Origin: VRUE01 sp963753585
GTDB lineage: Bacteria; Actinomycetota; Thermoleophilia; Solirubrobacterales; 70-9
NCBI GenBank assembly: GCA_963753585.1
Contig: CAVWCU010000001.1
Location: forward strand, 1,488,001 to 1,552,000
Length of the DNA stretch: 64,000 nucleotides
Direction of reading: 5' to 3'
The notes beneath the pieces were generated by a model, which ran no database searches, had not been told where the DNA came from, and was given only the letters and a program-made list of their open reading frames with translations. Position numbers and translations under genes: made by a program. Shown here piece by piece: positions 1-8,454 of this stretch; positions within the stretch are counted from its first letter, which is position 1, and each line of letters starts with the position of its first letter.

Positions 1-1
1 C

Positions 2-469
2 AACCCCGGACGCGCCTCGCTCTTTCCCGGAGCCGCGATCGGCGACAAGGGGCGCTGGCGGCCGGGGCCGGAGCTGGAAACCGGCGAGAGCGCATCGCAG
101 ACGCTCGCACTCCCAGCCGGAGACTGGCTCCTCTCACTCCAGTACTTCTCGCCCTTCGACCTGACCCTCTCGGCCCCCGGCCTGCGAGAGCCGCTGAAGG
201 CGGCGCAGGACGGCCAGCGGCCGACCACGATCAGCCTCGCCAGCAACGGCCAGTTCTGGCCCGCGGGGGAGATCCGCAGCGACGGCGAGCCGATCCGGTT
301 CACGATCACGGCCGAGGAGCCGAGCACGCTGCAGCGCCTGACCGGGTACTCGGGCAAGGCCGTCCTCGGCGAACTCGCCGCGGTCAAGGACGAACCGCGC
401 AGGCTCATGCCGCTGCGCCAAGCCTGTGGCGGCTGGATCGACTGGTACGAAGCGGACGAAGCGCCCTAA
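2..469 (+). CDS. C-terminal part of an unidentified protein (5' end outside window)
   Basis: An open frame enters from the left edge and ends at TAA 467-469, giving about 155 visible residues. The visible part has no membrane segment. It alternates short hydrophobic strands with Gly/Pro turns (for example LPAGDWLLSLQYFSPFDLTL) and ends with a Trp-rich tail, WIDWYEADEAP. This resembles an extracytoplasmic beta-sandwich at the end of a larger membrane or secreted protein, but I do not recognise the family. Its stop overlaps the convergent desaturase end by 4 bases. Confidence 0.6.
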   Translation, partial: NPGRASLFPGAAIGDKGRWRPGPELETGESASQTLALPAGDWLLSLQYFSPFDLTLSAPGLREPLKAAQDGQRPTTISLASNGQFWPAGEIRSDGEPIRFTITAEEPSTLQRLTGYSGKAVLGELAAVKDEPRRLMPLRQACGGWIDWYEADEAP

Positions 470-1395
470 GCCGCGATCTTGGCTTCGAGGCGCTCGGGGG
501 ATACCCGCACGACGTCCCAGGCAAGGCCGACGCGCTCGAGGCTGTCGATCACGATCGCCGAGACGTCGACCTGCCAGCGGCCGAGGCCGTGGGTGGCGGA
601 GGTCGGGAAGGCGTGGTGGTTGTTGTGCCAGGCCTCGCCGAAGGTCGGGATCGCGATCAGCGCCAGGTTGCGCGACTCGTCGGCCGTCTCGTAGTCGCGC
701 TTGCCGAAGACGTGGCAGAGCGAGTTGATGCTGTAGGTGAAGTGGTGCAGGACGAAGACGCGGACCAAGCCGCCCCAGAGCAGGCCGGTGAAGGCGGCGA
801 AGAGGGTGCCGCCGATAACCCAGCCGAGCGCGAAGGGCAGAAGGAGACCGCCGATCGCCCAGTACAGGAAGGTGCGGTCGACCCAGTTGATCACCGGGTC
901 CTCGATCAGGTCGGGCGCGAAGCGTTCCTTGTTGCCGCGCTGGGTGTGGATGAAGAGCCAGCCCATGTGGGCGTGGAAGAGGCCGCGCACCGCGCCCGAC
1001 CAGCCCTGGCCGTGGTCGACGTGGGGGCTGTGCGGGTCTCCCTCTTCGTCGGAGAAGGCGTGGTGCTTGCGGTGGTCGGCGACCCAGGAGATCACCGGGC
1101 CCTCGATCGCCGCCGATCCGAGTATCCCGAGCAGGCCGTGCAACCACTTCGTCGTCTTGAAGCTGCGGTGGGTGAGGTGGCGGTGGAAGCCGACGGTTAC
1201 CCCGATCCCGGTGAAGAAGTACATCCCGAGGAAGAGGAAGACGTCGCTCCAGTGCAGCGCCTGGCCCCAGACCTGCCAGCCGGCGAAGCCGATCGCGAGG
1301 AACGGGACCAGCGTCACCAATCCGGTGATGATGCGGTCGCGCGTCTCGTTGGCGACCGGCTGGATGTCGGATGGGAGGGGCCCGCTACTTGCCAT
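466..1395 (-). CDS. Acyl-CoA / acyl-lipid delta-9-type fatty acid desaturase
   Basis: 309 aa integral-membrane di-iron desaturase that introduces a cis double bond into a fatty acyl chain (acyl-CoA or lipid-bound) using O2 and electrons from an unseen donor. The three histidine boxes are present and in order: HRHLTHR at about 71-77, HRKHH at 108-112 and HNNHH at 257-261. Hydrophobic segments lie near 22-42, 52-70 and 175-215, the usual topology for this family and about the usual length. It is divergent from a cyclopropane-fatty-acid synthase only 27 bases away, which suggests a shared role in tuning membrane fluidity: the desaturase makes the unsaturated chain that the synthase can methylenate. 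The exact regiochemistry is inferred from the family. Confidence 0.9.
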   Translation of the reverse strand: MASSGPLPSDIQPVANETRDRIITGLVTLVPFLAIGFAGWQVWGQALHWSDVFLFLGMYFFTGIGVTVGFHRHLTHRSFKTTKWLHGLLGILGSAAIEGPVISWVADHRKHHAFSDEEGDPHSPHVDHGQGWSGAVRGLFHAHMGWLFIHTQRGNKERFAPDLIEDPVINWVDRTFLYWAIGGLLLPFALGWVIGGTLFAAFTGLLWGGLVRVFVLHHFTYSINSLCHVFGKRDYETADESRNLALIAIPTFGEAWHNNHHAFPTSATHGLGRWQVDVSAIVIDSLERVGLAWDVVRVSPERLEAKIAA

Positions 1396-1422
1396 CGGCG
1401 ATACCGATCATATGCTTCAAGT
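1396..1422. promoter_or_regulatory. Compressed divergent promoter region, desaturase / CFA synthase
   Basis: Only 27 bases separate the two divergent start codons (minus-strand ATG ending at 1395, plus-strand ATG at 1423). The sequence is locally AT-richer (CATATGCTTCAAG) and lacks a clear Shine-Dalgarno for either gene. The two promoters must overlap each other or the coding regions, and near-leaderless transcripts are likely. This is inference from spacing only. Confidence 0.4.
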
Positions 1423-2628
1423 ATGCCGCTCTCCAGTACGGCACCGCTAAGGCGCGAGATCGAGGCTCGCATACCGGAGCGGCCGTTCTCGGTGGAGTTC
1501 TGGGACGGGACCCGCCTGGCAGCGACGAACGGCGGTGGGCCGACCTTCTACGTGCGCTCCCCCAAGGCCGCCGCCCACGCGCTGCGAGCGCCCGGGCAAC
1601 TCGGCCTCGGCCGCGCCTACGTCAGCGGCGCGCTCGAGGTCGACGACATCGACTCGGTGATCGAGCTGCTCGACAACTGGCAGCCGCCGCCGCTGGAGGG
1701 CGGCGACAAGGCGCGCCTCCTGCTCGCGGCGGTGCGGGCGGCGGGACTGAGCCGGCCGCCACGCCGGCCGGCGGCGGAGCTGCGGCCGAGCGGGCGGCGG
1801 CACAGCAAGGAGCGCGACGCCGAGGCGGTCCGCCACCACTACGACGTTTCCAACGAGTTCTTCTCGCTCTTCCTCGACGACTCGACCACCTACAGCTGCG
1901 CGATCTTCTCGCGCGGGGCGAAGACGCTGGAGGAAGCCCAGGAGGAGAAGCTGGAGACGGTCGCCCGCAAGCTGGCGCTGAAGGAGGGTGAGCGGGTGCT
2001 CGACGTCGGCTGCGGCTGGGGCAGCTTCCCGCTCTGGGCGGCGACGCGGCACGGGGCCAGCGTCGTCGGCATCACCCTCTCGCCGCCCCAGGCCGAACGC
2101 GCGCGCCGGCGGGCGGAGGCGGCGGGCGTCGCCGACCGGGTCGAGATCCGGGTGATGGACTACCGCGACCTGGCCGGCGAGCGCTTCGACGCGATCTCCA
2201 GCATCGGCATGGTCGAGCACGTCGGCGAGGCCCAGATCGACGTCTACGCGCGCACCCTGGCCGGCCTGCTCGAGCCGGGCGGGCGGCTGCTCAACCACGG
2301 CATCGCCCGCCTCCGCCACACCGACCCCGAGGCGGGGCCGTTCTCCGAGCGCTACGTCTTCCCCGACGCCGAACCGCTGCACCTCTCGCGCGTGCTCTTG
2401 GCGCTGGAACGTGCGGGCTTCGTCACCCGCCACGTCGAGGAGTTCGGCGCCGACTACGCCGAGACCCTGCGCCACTGGGCACGGCGCCTCGACGAGAACC
2501 TCGACGACGCGGTCAGGCTGGCCGGCCCCGAACGGGTCCGGGTCTGGCGCCTGTACCTGCGCATGGCGCGACGAGGATTCGAGACCGGATTTCTGAGCAT
2601 TTATCAGGCACGCTGCACGCTGCCATGA
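1423..2628 (+). CDS. cfa: Cyclopropane-fatty-acyl-phospholipid synthase family methyltransferase
   Basis: 401 aa SAM-dependent enzyme expected to transfer a methylene group onto the cis double bond of phospholipid acyl chains. The N-terminal 120 residues match the CFA lipid-binding part. They are followed by HHYDVSNEFF at about 138-147, the TTYSCA segment, and the SAM-binding glycine motif VLDVGCGWGS at about 192-201. The frame is open far upstream, but homology starts only near this ATG (MPLSSTAPLRREIE) and the upstream part runs antisense to the desaturase. It faces the desaturase across 27 bases, so substrate and modifying enzyme are neighbours. A family member could instead form mid-chain methyl branches (tuberculostearate type); sequence alone cannot decide. 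Confidence 0.88.
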   Translation: MPLSSTAPLRREIEARIPERPFSVEFWDGTRLAATNGGGPTFYVRSPKAAAHALRAPGQLGLGRAYVSGALEVDDIDSVIELLDNWQPPPLEGGDKARLLLAAVRAAGLSRPPRRPAAELRPSGRRHSKERDAEAVRHHYDVSNEFFSLFLDDSTTYSCAIFSRGAKTLEEAQEEKLETVARKLALKEGERVLDVGCGWGSFPLWAATRHGASVVGITLSPPQAERARRRAEAAGVADRVEIRVMDYRDLAGERFDAISSIGMVEHVGEAQIDVYARTLAGLLEPGGRLLNHGIARLRHTDPEAGPFSERYVFPDAEPLHLSRVLLALERAGFVTRHVEEFGADYAETLRHWARRLDENLDDAVRLAGPERVRVWRLYLRMARRGFETGFLSIYQARCTLP

Positions 2629-2629
2629 C

Positions 2630-2668
2630 CTGGCGCGAAAGTCGGAATATGTCCGAGCTTCGCGCCAG
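2630..2668. terminator. Bidirectional hairpin terminator between CFA synthase and the HAD operon end
   Basis: Perfect 10-bp inverted repeat CTGGCGCGAA (2630-2639) and TTCGCGCCAG (2659-2668), filling the whole gap between two convergent genes. There is no long T-run. Position and symmetry suggest it terminates both transcripts. Confidence 0.6.
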
Positions 2669-3352
2669 CTAAACCGGGAAACCGGCCTCGACTGACTCGA
2701 TCGCCCAGTCGGTACCGGCTTGCTGGAGCTCCTCGACCGTGTAGCTGCCGGTTGCCACGCCGACTACCTTGATGCCGGCGCCGTGGCCGGCCTTGACGTC
2801 GCGGGGAGTGTCGCCGACTGCTATACAGGCGCCGTCGGCGAGGGTGCCGCCGGAGACTAGGGCGCCGCGCTGCAGGGCGGTCTTGGTCACCTCGGTGCGG
2901 TCGGCTGAGTCGGAGCCGTAGCCGCCGAAGCTGAAGAAGCGGTTGAGGTGAGCGCGGGAGAGCTTGATGTGGGCGGCGGCCTCGATGTTGCCGGTGACCA
3001 GGCCGAGCAGGAGTCCGCCGTCGATCAGGCAGTCGAGCAGATCCTCGATGCCCGGCATGACGCGGTACCCGTCGGACTCGGCGACGGTGTCCGGCAGGTG
3101 CTTGAGGTAGCAGCCGATCGCCTTGGAGCGCTCTTCGGGGGTGCCCTCGCGGCCGATCACCTCGCGGAAGACGATCGCGGCGATCTCGGGGTCGGTCATG
3201 CCGGCGTCGGTGTGCTCGGCGATGTCGACATCGACCCCGTACAGCTCCGCGAAGGCGTGCCGCCAGGCGACGCCGCCGGCGCCGCCGGTGACGAGCAGGG
3301 TCCCGTCGATGTCGAAGAGCACGGCGCGGACCGCGCCGGGGTCACTCGCCAC
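2669..3352 (-). CDS. HAD-family phosphatase (phosphoglycolate phosphatase-like)
   Basis: 227 aa cytoplasmic HAD hydrolase. The nucleophile motif DIDGT sits at about 14-18 (Asp14 nucleophile, Asp16 acid/base), followed by a helical cap, then LVTGN (motif II Thr) and the acidic GDTPRDV motif near the C-terminus. This is the phosphoglycolate phosphatase/pyrophosphatase-like subclass. The start is GTG, overlapping the cydB stop by 11 bases, so it is the last gene of the tkt-tal-pgi-cydAB operon. Its substrate is unknown; clearing a sugar-phosphate or 2-phosphoglycolate by-product would fit the neighbours. Confidence 0.82.
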   Translation of the reverse strand: MASDPGAVRAVLFDIDGTLLVTGGAGGVAWRHAFAELYGVDVDIAEHTDAGMTDPEIAAIVFREVIGREGTPEERSKAIGCYLKHLPDTVAESDGYRVMPGIEDLLDCLIDGGLLLGLVTGNIEAAAHIKLSRAHLNRFFSFGGYGSDSADRTEVTKTALQRGALVSGGTLADGACIAVGDTPRDVKAGHGAGIKVVGVATGSYTVEELQQAGTDWAIESVEAGFPV

Positions 3353-4343
3353 TCAGCAGCTCCTTTTGCGAGAGCCAGTAGAGCAGGCCGAGGGCCGGCA
3401 GCACGACGATCGCGGCGATCAGGAAGACGACGATCACGGCGGCCAGCGTCTCGGGAGGAGCGGCCGACTCGGAGATCGTCAGCGAGGTCGGCAGCAGGTA
3501 GGGGAACTGGGCGACACCCCAGCCCCAGATCACGGCGACCACGGCGCCGACCGCCAGCGGGCGCAGGCCGTGGCGGATGCCGCGCAGCAGCATCGCGAGG
3601 ACGGCGAGGCCGCAGAGCGCCGAGACGACGACCAGCGGCAGGGCCTGGTCGGTGAGGCGGTCGTAGACGTAGCGGGTGTCGGCGTGAAGGACGAAGAGGC
3701 CGGCGACGGCAAACACCCCCGCCACCAGCGCCGCGGTCAGCGCCCGGCGGGCGAAGTAACCCTCTAGATCGGCGTCACCCGCGCGGCGCGCGTCGACGAC
3801 GAGGAAGACCGCCGCGAGGTAGGCGCCGCTGGCGACGAAGAGCGCCCCGGTGAACAGCGGCAGCGGCTGCAGCCAGCTGGAGAAGGCGTCGCCGTTTCCC
3901 GCGGCGGGGACGTTGCCGTCGGCGATCGCGCCGACCACGGTTCCCATGAAGAACGGGGTGAGCACCGAAGAGATGGCGAAGGTGGCGCCCAGGGCGCGCT
4001 TCGCCTCCACTGAGCGGATCGACTCGCGGAAGGCGAAGCCGGCACCGCGCAGGACGATGCCGAACGCCGCCAGGGTCAACGGCACGTACAGCGTCGACAT
4101 GATTGCCCCAAAGGCTTCCGGGAAGGCCGTCCAGAGGACGACGAGGATGAAGATCAGCCAGACGTGGTTGGCCTCCCAGACGGGGGTCAGCGAACGCTCG
4201 ATCAGGGCCCGCGGGCGCTTGCCCTTCTCGGCGTCGCCCGCGATCAGGTCCCAGAGCCCGGCGCCGAAGTCGGCTCCGCCGAAGACCGCGTAGAGGGTGG
4301 CGCCGGTCCAGAGGATCACAGCGGCGACGTCGGCGCGCGTCAC
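3342..4343 (-). CDS. cydB: Cytochrome bd ubiquinol/menaquinol oxidase subunit II
   Basis: 333 aa membrane subunit of cytochrome bd, the high-affinity terminal oxidase that reduces O2 with quinol electrons. It opens with the typical first helix (AVILWTGATLYAVFGGADFGAG) and has about eight to nine hydrophobic helices, with the conserved WEANHVWLIF segment near residue 55. I chose the GTG start at 4341-4343 because it overlaps the cydA stop as GTGA, the standard coupling in this operon, and because the longer frame upstream is antisense noise. No cydDC transporter genes adjoin it. Confidence 0.93.
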   Translation of the reverse strand: MTRADVAAVILWTGATLYAVFGGADFGAGLWDLIAGDAEKGKRPRALIERSLTPVWEANHVWLIFILVVLWTAFPEAFGAIMSTLYVPLTLAAFGIVLRGAGFAFRESIRSVEAKRALGATFAISSVLTPFFMGTVVGAIADGNVPAAGNGDAFSSWLQPLPLFTGALFVASGAYLAAVFLVVDARRAGDADLEGYFARRALTAALVAGVFAVAGLFVLHADTRYVYDRLTDQALPLVVVSALCGLAVLAMLLRGIRHGLRPLAVGAVVAVIWGWGVAQFPYLLPTSLTISESAAPPETLAAVIVVFLIAAIVVLPALGLLYWLSQKELLSGE

Positions 4344-5728
4344 GGGGTGAGCTCCGCCGGCGGGCCGTAAGGGGTCTCGCTGTCGTCGGTCTCCTCGTCC
4401 TCCTCGCGCCAGCGTCGCGAGAGCATGCGCAGGACGAGGATCGCCACGGTTCCGAGGCCGGCGTAGAGGAGAAGGACGCCGGCGAAGGCGAACCAGATCC
4501 CCTCCGCCTCGGTCACCGCTTCCTCGGTGCGCATGAAGCCCTGCACGATCCAGGGCTGGCGGCCGACCTCGGTGACGATCCAGCCGCACCAGAGGGCGAG
4601 GACCGAGGCGACGCCGGAGACCGCGACCGCGCGCAGGAACCAGGGTGTGCGGGGGAAGTCGCGACGGCGCCACCAGACGAAGCCGAACCAGATGGCGAGT
4701 CCCATCAGCGCGGTGCCGATCCCGACCATCGCGTCGAAGGAGAGGTGCAGCAGGGTGTTGGCGGGCGGCTCCTCGTTGTCGGGGATCTGGTCGAGGCCGG
4801 TGACCACAGTGTCGCGGCTGAAGCCGACCAAGAAGGAGTCGAGGCCGGGGATCGGGATCGCGCCCTTGACGCCGTCATCGGTGCAGATGCCACCGATGTA
4901 CTCGGTCTGGTCGGGGCCGGTTTCCTGGATGCACTCCATCGCCGCGAACTTGGCGGGCTGGTGGTCGGCGATCGCCCGGGCGGCGGTGTCGCCGACGAAG
5001 AGCTGGATCGGCGTGGCGATACAGGCGATCGTCAGCGGGATCACCACCCCCAGACGGTGCAGGCGGTCGCGCCGGCCGCGCAGCATGCCAACCGCGTAGA
5101 TCGAGGCGACGAGGAAGCCGGCCACCATGTAGGCGGCAAGGAGCATGTGCGGCACCTCGTAACCGGTGGCCGGGTTGAAGAGGATCTCGAGCGGGTCGGT
5201 GCCGACCACCTTGCCGGCGGCGTCGAGGGTGAACCCCTGCGGCTGGTTCATCCAGGCGTTGGCCGTGACGACCGAGAAGGCACCGCCGATGCCGGTGATC
5301 ACCATCGGCACGCCGGACCAGAAATGGGCCCAGCCGCTGAGCCGCTTCCAGCCGTAGATGTAGATCGCGAGGAAGATCGCCTCGGTGAAGAAGAAGATGC
5401 CCTCGATCGCGAAGGCGATCCCGAAGGCGTCGCCGAAGCGTTCCATGAAGCGGGGCCAGAGCAGGCCGAACTCGAAGCTGAGCACGGTGCCGGTGACGGC
5501 GCCGACGGCGAAGGTCACCGCCATCGCCTTCGACCAGCGCCGCGCCAGCCGCATCGCGTCCTCGTCACCGCGCCGCAGGCCGAGCCAGTTGGCGGTGAGG
5601 ATGATCGCCGGCAGGGCGACGCCGATGCAGGCGAGGACGATGTGGAAGGCGAGCGTGAAGGCCATCAGCTCGCGCGCGGCGAGCAAGTTGGACTCAGACG
5701 CCGCGAGCGGGAGGGCGTCGAGCGGCAC
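4340..5728 (-). CDS. cydA: Cytochrome bd ubiquinol/menaquinol oxidase subunit I
   Basis: 462 aa heme-carrying subunit of cytochrome bd. The proximal heme His lies in the first helix (AFTLAFHIVLACIG, His about 29), the acidic residues of the FAIEGIFFFTEAIF helix follow, and the quinol-domain signature GRQPW lies near the C-terminal third. The length matches the short Q-loop class. It follows pgi with a 3-base gap and is translationally coupled to cydB. Being in one operon with transketolase, transaldolase and glucose-6-phosphate isomerase is unusual and would tie low-oxygen respiration to sugar-phosphate flux. Confidence 0.95.
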   Translation of the reverse strand: MPLDALPLAASESNLLAARELMAFTLAFHIVLACIGVALPAIILTANWLGLRRGDEDAMRLARRWSKAMAVTFAVGAVTGTVLSFEFGLLWPRFMERFGDAFGIAFAIEGIFFFTEAIFLAIYIYGWKRLSGWAHFWSGVPMVITGIGGAFSVVTANAWMNQPQGFTLDAAGKVVGTDPLEILFNPATGYEVPHMLLAAYMVAGFLVASIYAVGMLRGRRDRLHRLGVVIPLTIACIATPIQLFVGDTAARAIADHQPAKFAAMECIQETGPDQTEYIGGICTDDGVKGAIPIPGLDSFLVGFSRDTVVTGLDQIPDNEEPPANTLLHLSFDAMVGIGTALMGLAIWFGFVWWRRRDFPRTPWFLRAVAVSGVASVLALWCGWIVTEVGRQPWIVQGFMRTEEAVTEAEGIWFAFAGVLLLYAGLGTVAILVLRMLSRRWREEDEETDDSETPYGPPAELTP

Positions 5729-5731
5729 GGC

Positions 5732-7378
5732 CTACTCCTCGCGCCTCGCCTGGCGATAGCGGCGGATCAGCGCGTTGGTCGAGCTGTCGTGGGCGAGCTT
5801 CGGCTCCTCGTCTGCCTGCAGCTCGGGGATGATCGCGACCGCCAGGGCCTTACCCAGCTCGACTCCCCATTGGTCGAAGGAGTCGATCCCCCAGACACTC
5901 CCCTGGGTGAAGACGCTGTGCTCGTAAAGGGCGACGAGGGTGCCGAGGGTGTGCGGGTCGAGGCGCTCGGCGAGGATCGTGTTGGAGGGGCGGTTGCCCT
6001 CCATCACCCGGTGGGGAACCACCTCCTCCGGCGTGCCCTCGGCGCGGACCTGCTCGGGAGTTTTGCCGAAGGCGAGCGCCTCGCTCTGGGCGAAGACGTT
6101 CGACATCAGCAGGTCGTGGTGGCGGCCGAGCGGGTTGTTCGAGTGCATGAAGCCGATGAAGTCGCACGGGATCAGCCGCGTGCCCTGGTGGACCAGCTGG
6201 TAGAAGGAGTGCTGGCCGTTGGTCCCCGGCTCGCCCCAGAAGATCGCCCCGGTGTCGTAGTCGACATGGGCGCCGTCGAGCGTGACGTGCTTGCCGTTCG
6301 ACTCCATCGTCAGCTGCTGCAGGTAGGCGGGGAAACGGTGCAGGTACTGGTCGTAGGGGAAGACGCCGCAGGTCTGGGCGCCGAAGAAGTCGCCGTACCA
6401 GACGCTGAGCAACCCCATCAGGGCCGGCAGGTTCTCCGCCAGCGGCGCCTCGCGGAAGTGCTCGTCCATCGCGTGGAGGCCGGCCAGCATCTCGGCGAAA
6501 CGGGCGGGGCCGATCGCCAGCATGGTCGAGAGGCCGATCGCGGAGTCCATCGAGTAGCGGCCTCCCACCCACTCCCAGAAGCCGAACATGTTCTCGACGT
6601 CGATGCCGAACTCGGCGACCTCCGACGCATTCGTCGAGACGGCGACGAAGTGCTTGGCGACCGCGGCCTCGTCGCCGCCGAGACCGGCCAGCGACCACTC
6701 ACGGGCGGTGCGAGCGTTGGTCATCGTCTCCAGCGTGGTGAAGGTCTTGGAGGAGATGACGAAGAGGGTCTCCTCCGGATCGAGGTCGCGGGTGCACTCG
6801 GCGAAATCGGTGCCGTCGACGTTGGAGACGAAGCGGAAGGTGAGCTCGCGGCGCGAGTAGTGGCGCAGCGCCTCGTAGGCCATTACCGGGCCGAGGTCCG
6901 AGCCGCCGATGCCGACGTTGACGACGTTGCGGATCGGCTTGCCGGTGTGGCCGGTCCAATCGCCGGAGCGGACCCGCTCGGCGAAGGCGGCCATGCGGTC
7001 GAGCACCTCGTGCACCTGCTTGACCACGTCGACGCCGTCGACGAGGAGCGAGCGCTGGCGCGGCATCCGCAGCGCCACGTGCAGCACGGCGCGGTCCTCG
7101 GAGACGTTGATGCGCTCGCCGGCGAACATCGCTTCGCGGCGCTGCTCGACCCCGCACTCGCCTGCCAGCTGGCCAAGCAGCATCACCGTCTCGTCGACGA
7201 TCCGGTTCTTGGAGAAGTCGAGGTGCAGGCCGGCGCCGTCGGCGACGAGCCGCTCGCCGCGCTGCGGGTCGGACGCGAAAAGGTCGCGAAGGTGCCGGCC
7301 CTCGACCTCGGCGAAGTGGCTCTCGAGCGCTGCCCAAGCCGGCCGGCTGCGCAGCGCGGGGGCCTCGTCCTCGCTCAC
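5732..7378 (-). CDS. pgi: Glucose-6-phosphate isomerase
   Basis: 548 aa enzyme interconverting glucose-6-phosphate and fructose-6-phosphate in the cytosol. Family motifs are present: VNVGIGGSDLGP, SSKTFTTLET (phosphate binding), the WEWVGGRYSMDSAIG signature, NGQHSFYQLVHQG with the active-site His, and the C-terminal QWGVELGKAL Lys motif. The GTG start (7376-7378) overlaps the tal stop as GTGA. It links glycolysis with the pentose-phosphate genes upstream and with the zwf/gnd/pgl group 10 kb away. Confidence 0.96.
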   Translation of the reverse strand: MSEDEAPALRSRPAWAALESHFAEVEGRHLRDLFASDPQRGERLVADGAGLHLDFSKNRIVDETVMLLGQLAGECGVEQRREAMFAGERINVSEDRAVLHVALRMPRQRSLLVDGVDVVKQVHEVLDRMAAFAERVRSGDWTGHTGKPIRNVVNVGIGGSDLGPVMAYEALRHYSRRELTFRFVSNVDGTDFAECTRDLDPEETLFVISSKTFTTLETMTNARTAREWSLAGLGGDEAAVAKHFVAVSTNASEVAEFGIDVENMFGFWEWVGGRYSMDSAIGLSTMLAIGPARFAEMLAGLHAMDEHFREAPLAENLPALMGLLSVWYGDFFGAQTCGVFPYDQYLHRFPAYLQQLTMESNGKHVTLDGAHVDYDTGAIFWGEPGTNGQHSFYQLVHQGTRLIPCDFIGFMHSNNPLGRHHDLLMSNVFAQSEALAFGKTPEQVRAEGTPEEVVPHRVMEGNRPSNTILAERLDPHTLGTLVALYEHSVFTQGSVWGIDSFDQWGVELGKALAVAIIPELQADEEPKLAHDSSTNALIRRYRQARREE

Positions 7379-8454
7379 CCTGTCAGCGCCCCGCGCTTTG
7401 ACTCGATTGACTCGAGCATGTCGTTCCAGGACTTGACGAAGGCCCCCTTGCCCTCCCGCTGGAGCCGCTCGGCCAGGGCGTCGACGTCTATCCCGGCCTT
7501 GGCGAACTCGGCAAGCACCTCCTCGCAGTCGCCGCCGTCGGGCGGGACGAGGTCGCCGACCTCGCCGTGGTCGGCGAAAGCGTGCAGGGTTGGCTCGGGC
7601 ATCGTGTTGACCGTGAACGGCGAGGCGAAGCCCTCGATGTAGAGAGTGTCGGAGGCTTCGGGGTCCTTTGTCCCGGTGCTCGCCCAGAGCAGGCGCTGCG
7701 GTCGCGCACCCTCGTTCATCAGCCGTTGCACGCGAGGAGAGTCGAGCATCTCGCGGTAGGCGCGGTAGGCGCGGAAGCCGATCGCCAGGCCGAGCCGGTT
7801 GTGGAGCTCGTCCGGGACATCGCCGGCCACGGCGACGTCCCAGCGGCTCATGAAGATCGAGGCCACGGACGGGACGTCGGGGTCGAGCCCCGCCTCGATC
7901 CGCCTCTCGATCCCCTTCATGTAGGCGTCGGCGGCCGCGAGATGGTTCTCGCGCGAGAAGAGCAGGGTGACGTTGATCGGGATCCCGGCAAAGATCGACT
8001 CCTCGATCGCCGGCAGGCCCGAGGGCGTGCCCGGGATCTTCACGTAGAGGTTGTCGCGGTCCGCCTTCGAGTGCAGCTGGGCGGCCTGCTCGATCGTCGC
8101 GCCCGTGTCGTCGGCGAGCTTGGGCGAGACCTCGAGCGAGCAGAAGCCGTCGAGGCCGGCGGTCCGTTCGTGCACGCCGCGAAAGAGGTCGGTCGCGTCG
8201 CGCAGGTCGGCGATCGCCAGCTCGAAGAAGACCCCCTCGGGCTCGTGGCCGTTCTGGCTCAGCTCGATGATGTGCTGGTCGTATGCGTCGCCACCCGAGA
8301 TCGCCTTGTCGAAGATCGTCGGGTTGGAGGTGAGGCCGGTGACCGAGAGCTCCTCGATGTAGCCCCGCAGGGTCCCGTCGGCCAGCATCGTGCGGGTGAT
8401 GTTGTCGAGCCAGAGGCTCTGGCCAATCTCGTGCAGCTTCTCGGTGGGCTTCAT
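7375..8454 (-). CDS. tal: Transaldolase (actinobacterial long type)
   Basis: 359 aa transaldolase of the non-oxidative pentose-phosphate pathway, moving a dihydroxyacetone unit from sedoheptulose-7-phosphate to glyceraldehyde-3-phosphate. The Schiff-base Lys lies in NLYVKIPGTPSG, followed by the INVTLLFSRE strand. The early SLWLDNITR and TSNPTIFDKAI motifs are typical of the roughly 360-residue actinobacterial class. The ATG overlaps the tkt stop as ATGA, and its own stop overlaps the pgi GTG, so three enzymes are translationally coupled. Confidence 0.95.
   Translation of the reverse strand: MKPTEKLHEIGQSLWLDNITRTMLADGTLRGYIEELSVTGLTSNPTIFDKAISGGDAYDQHIIELSQNGHEPEGVFFELAIADLRDATDLFRGVHERTAGLDGFCSLEVSPKLADDTGATIEQAAQLHSKADRDNLYVKIPGTPSGLPAIEESIFAGIPINVTLLFSRENHLAAADAYMKGIERRIEAGLDPDVPSVASIFMSRWDVAVAGDVPDELHNRLGLAIGFRAYRAYREMLDSPRVQRLMNEGARPQRLLWASTGTKDPEASDTLYIEGFASPFTVNTMPEPTLHAFADHGEVGDLVPPDGGDCEEVLAEFAKAGIDVDALAERLQREGKGAFVKSWNDMLESIESKRGALTG

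Noticed and set aside
4745..7642. A 965-codon plus-strand open frame.
   Set aside because: It runs antisense across cydA, pgi and tal, all with strong family motifs; its composition is typical of the third-position complement of GC-rich genes.
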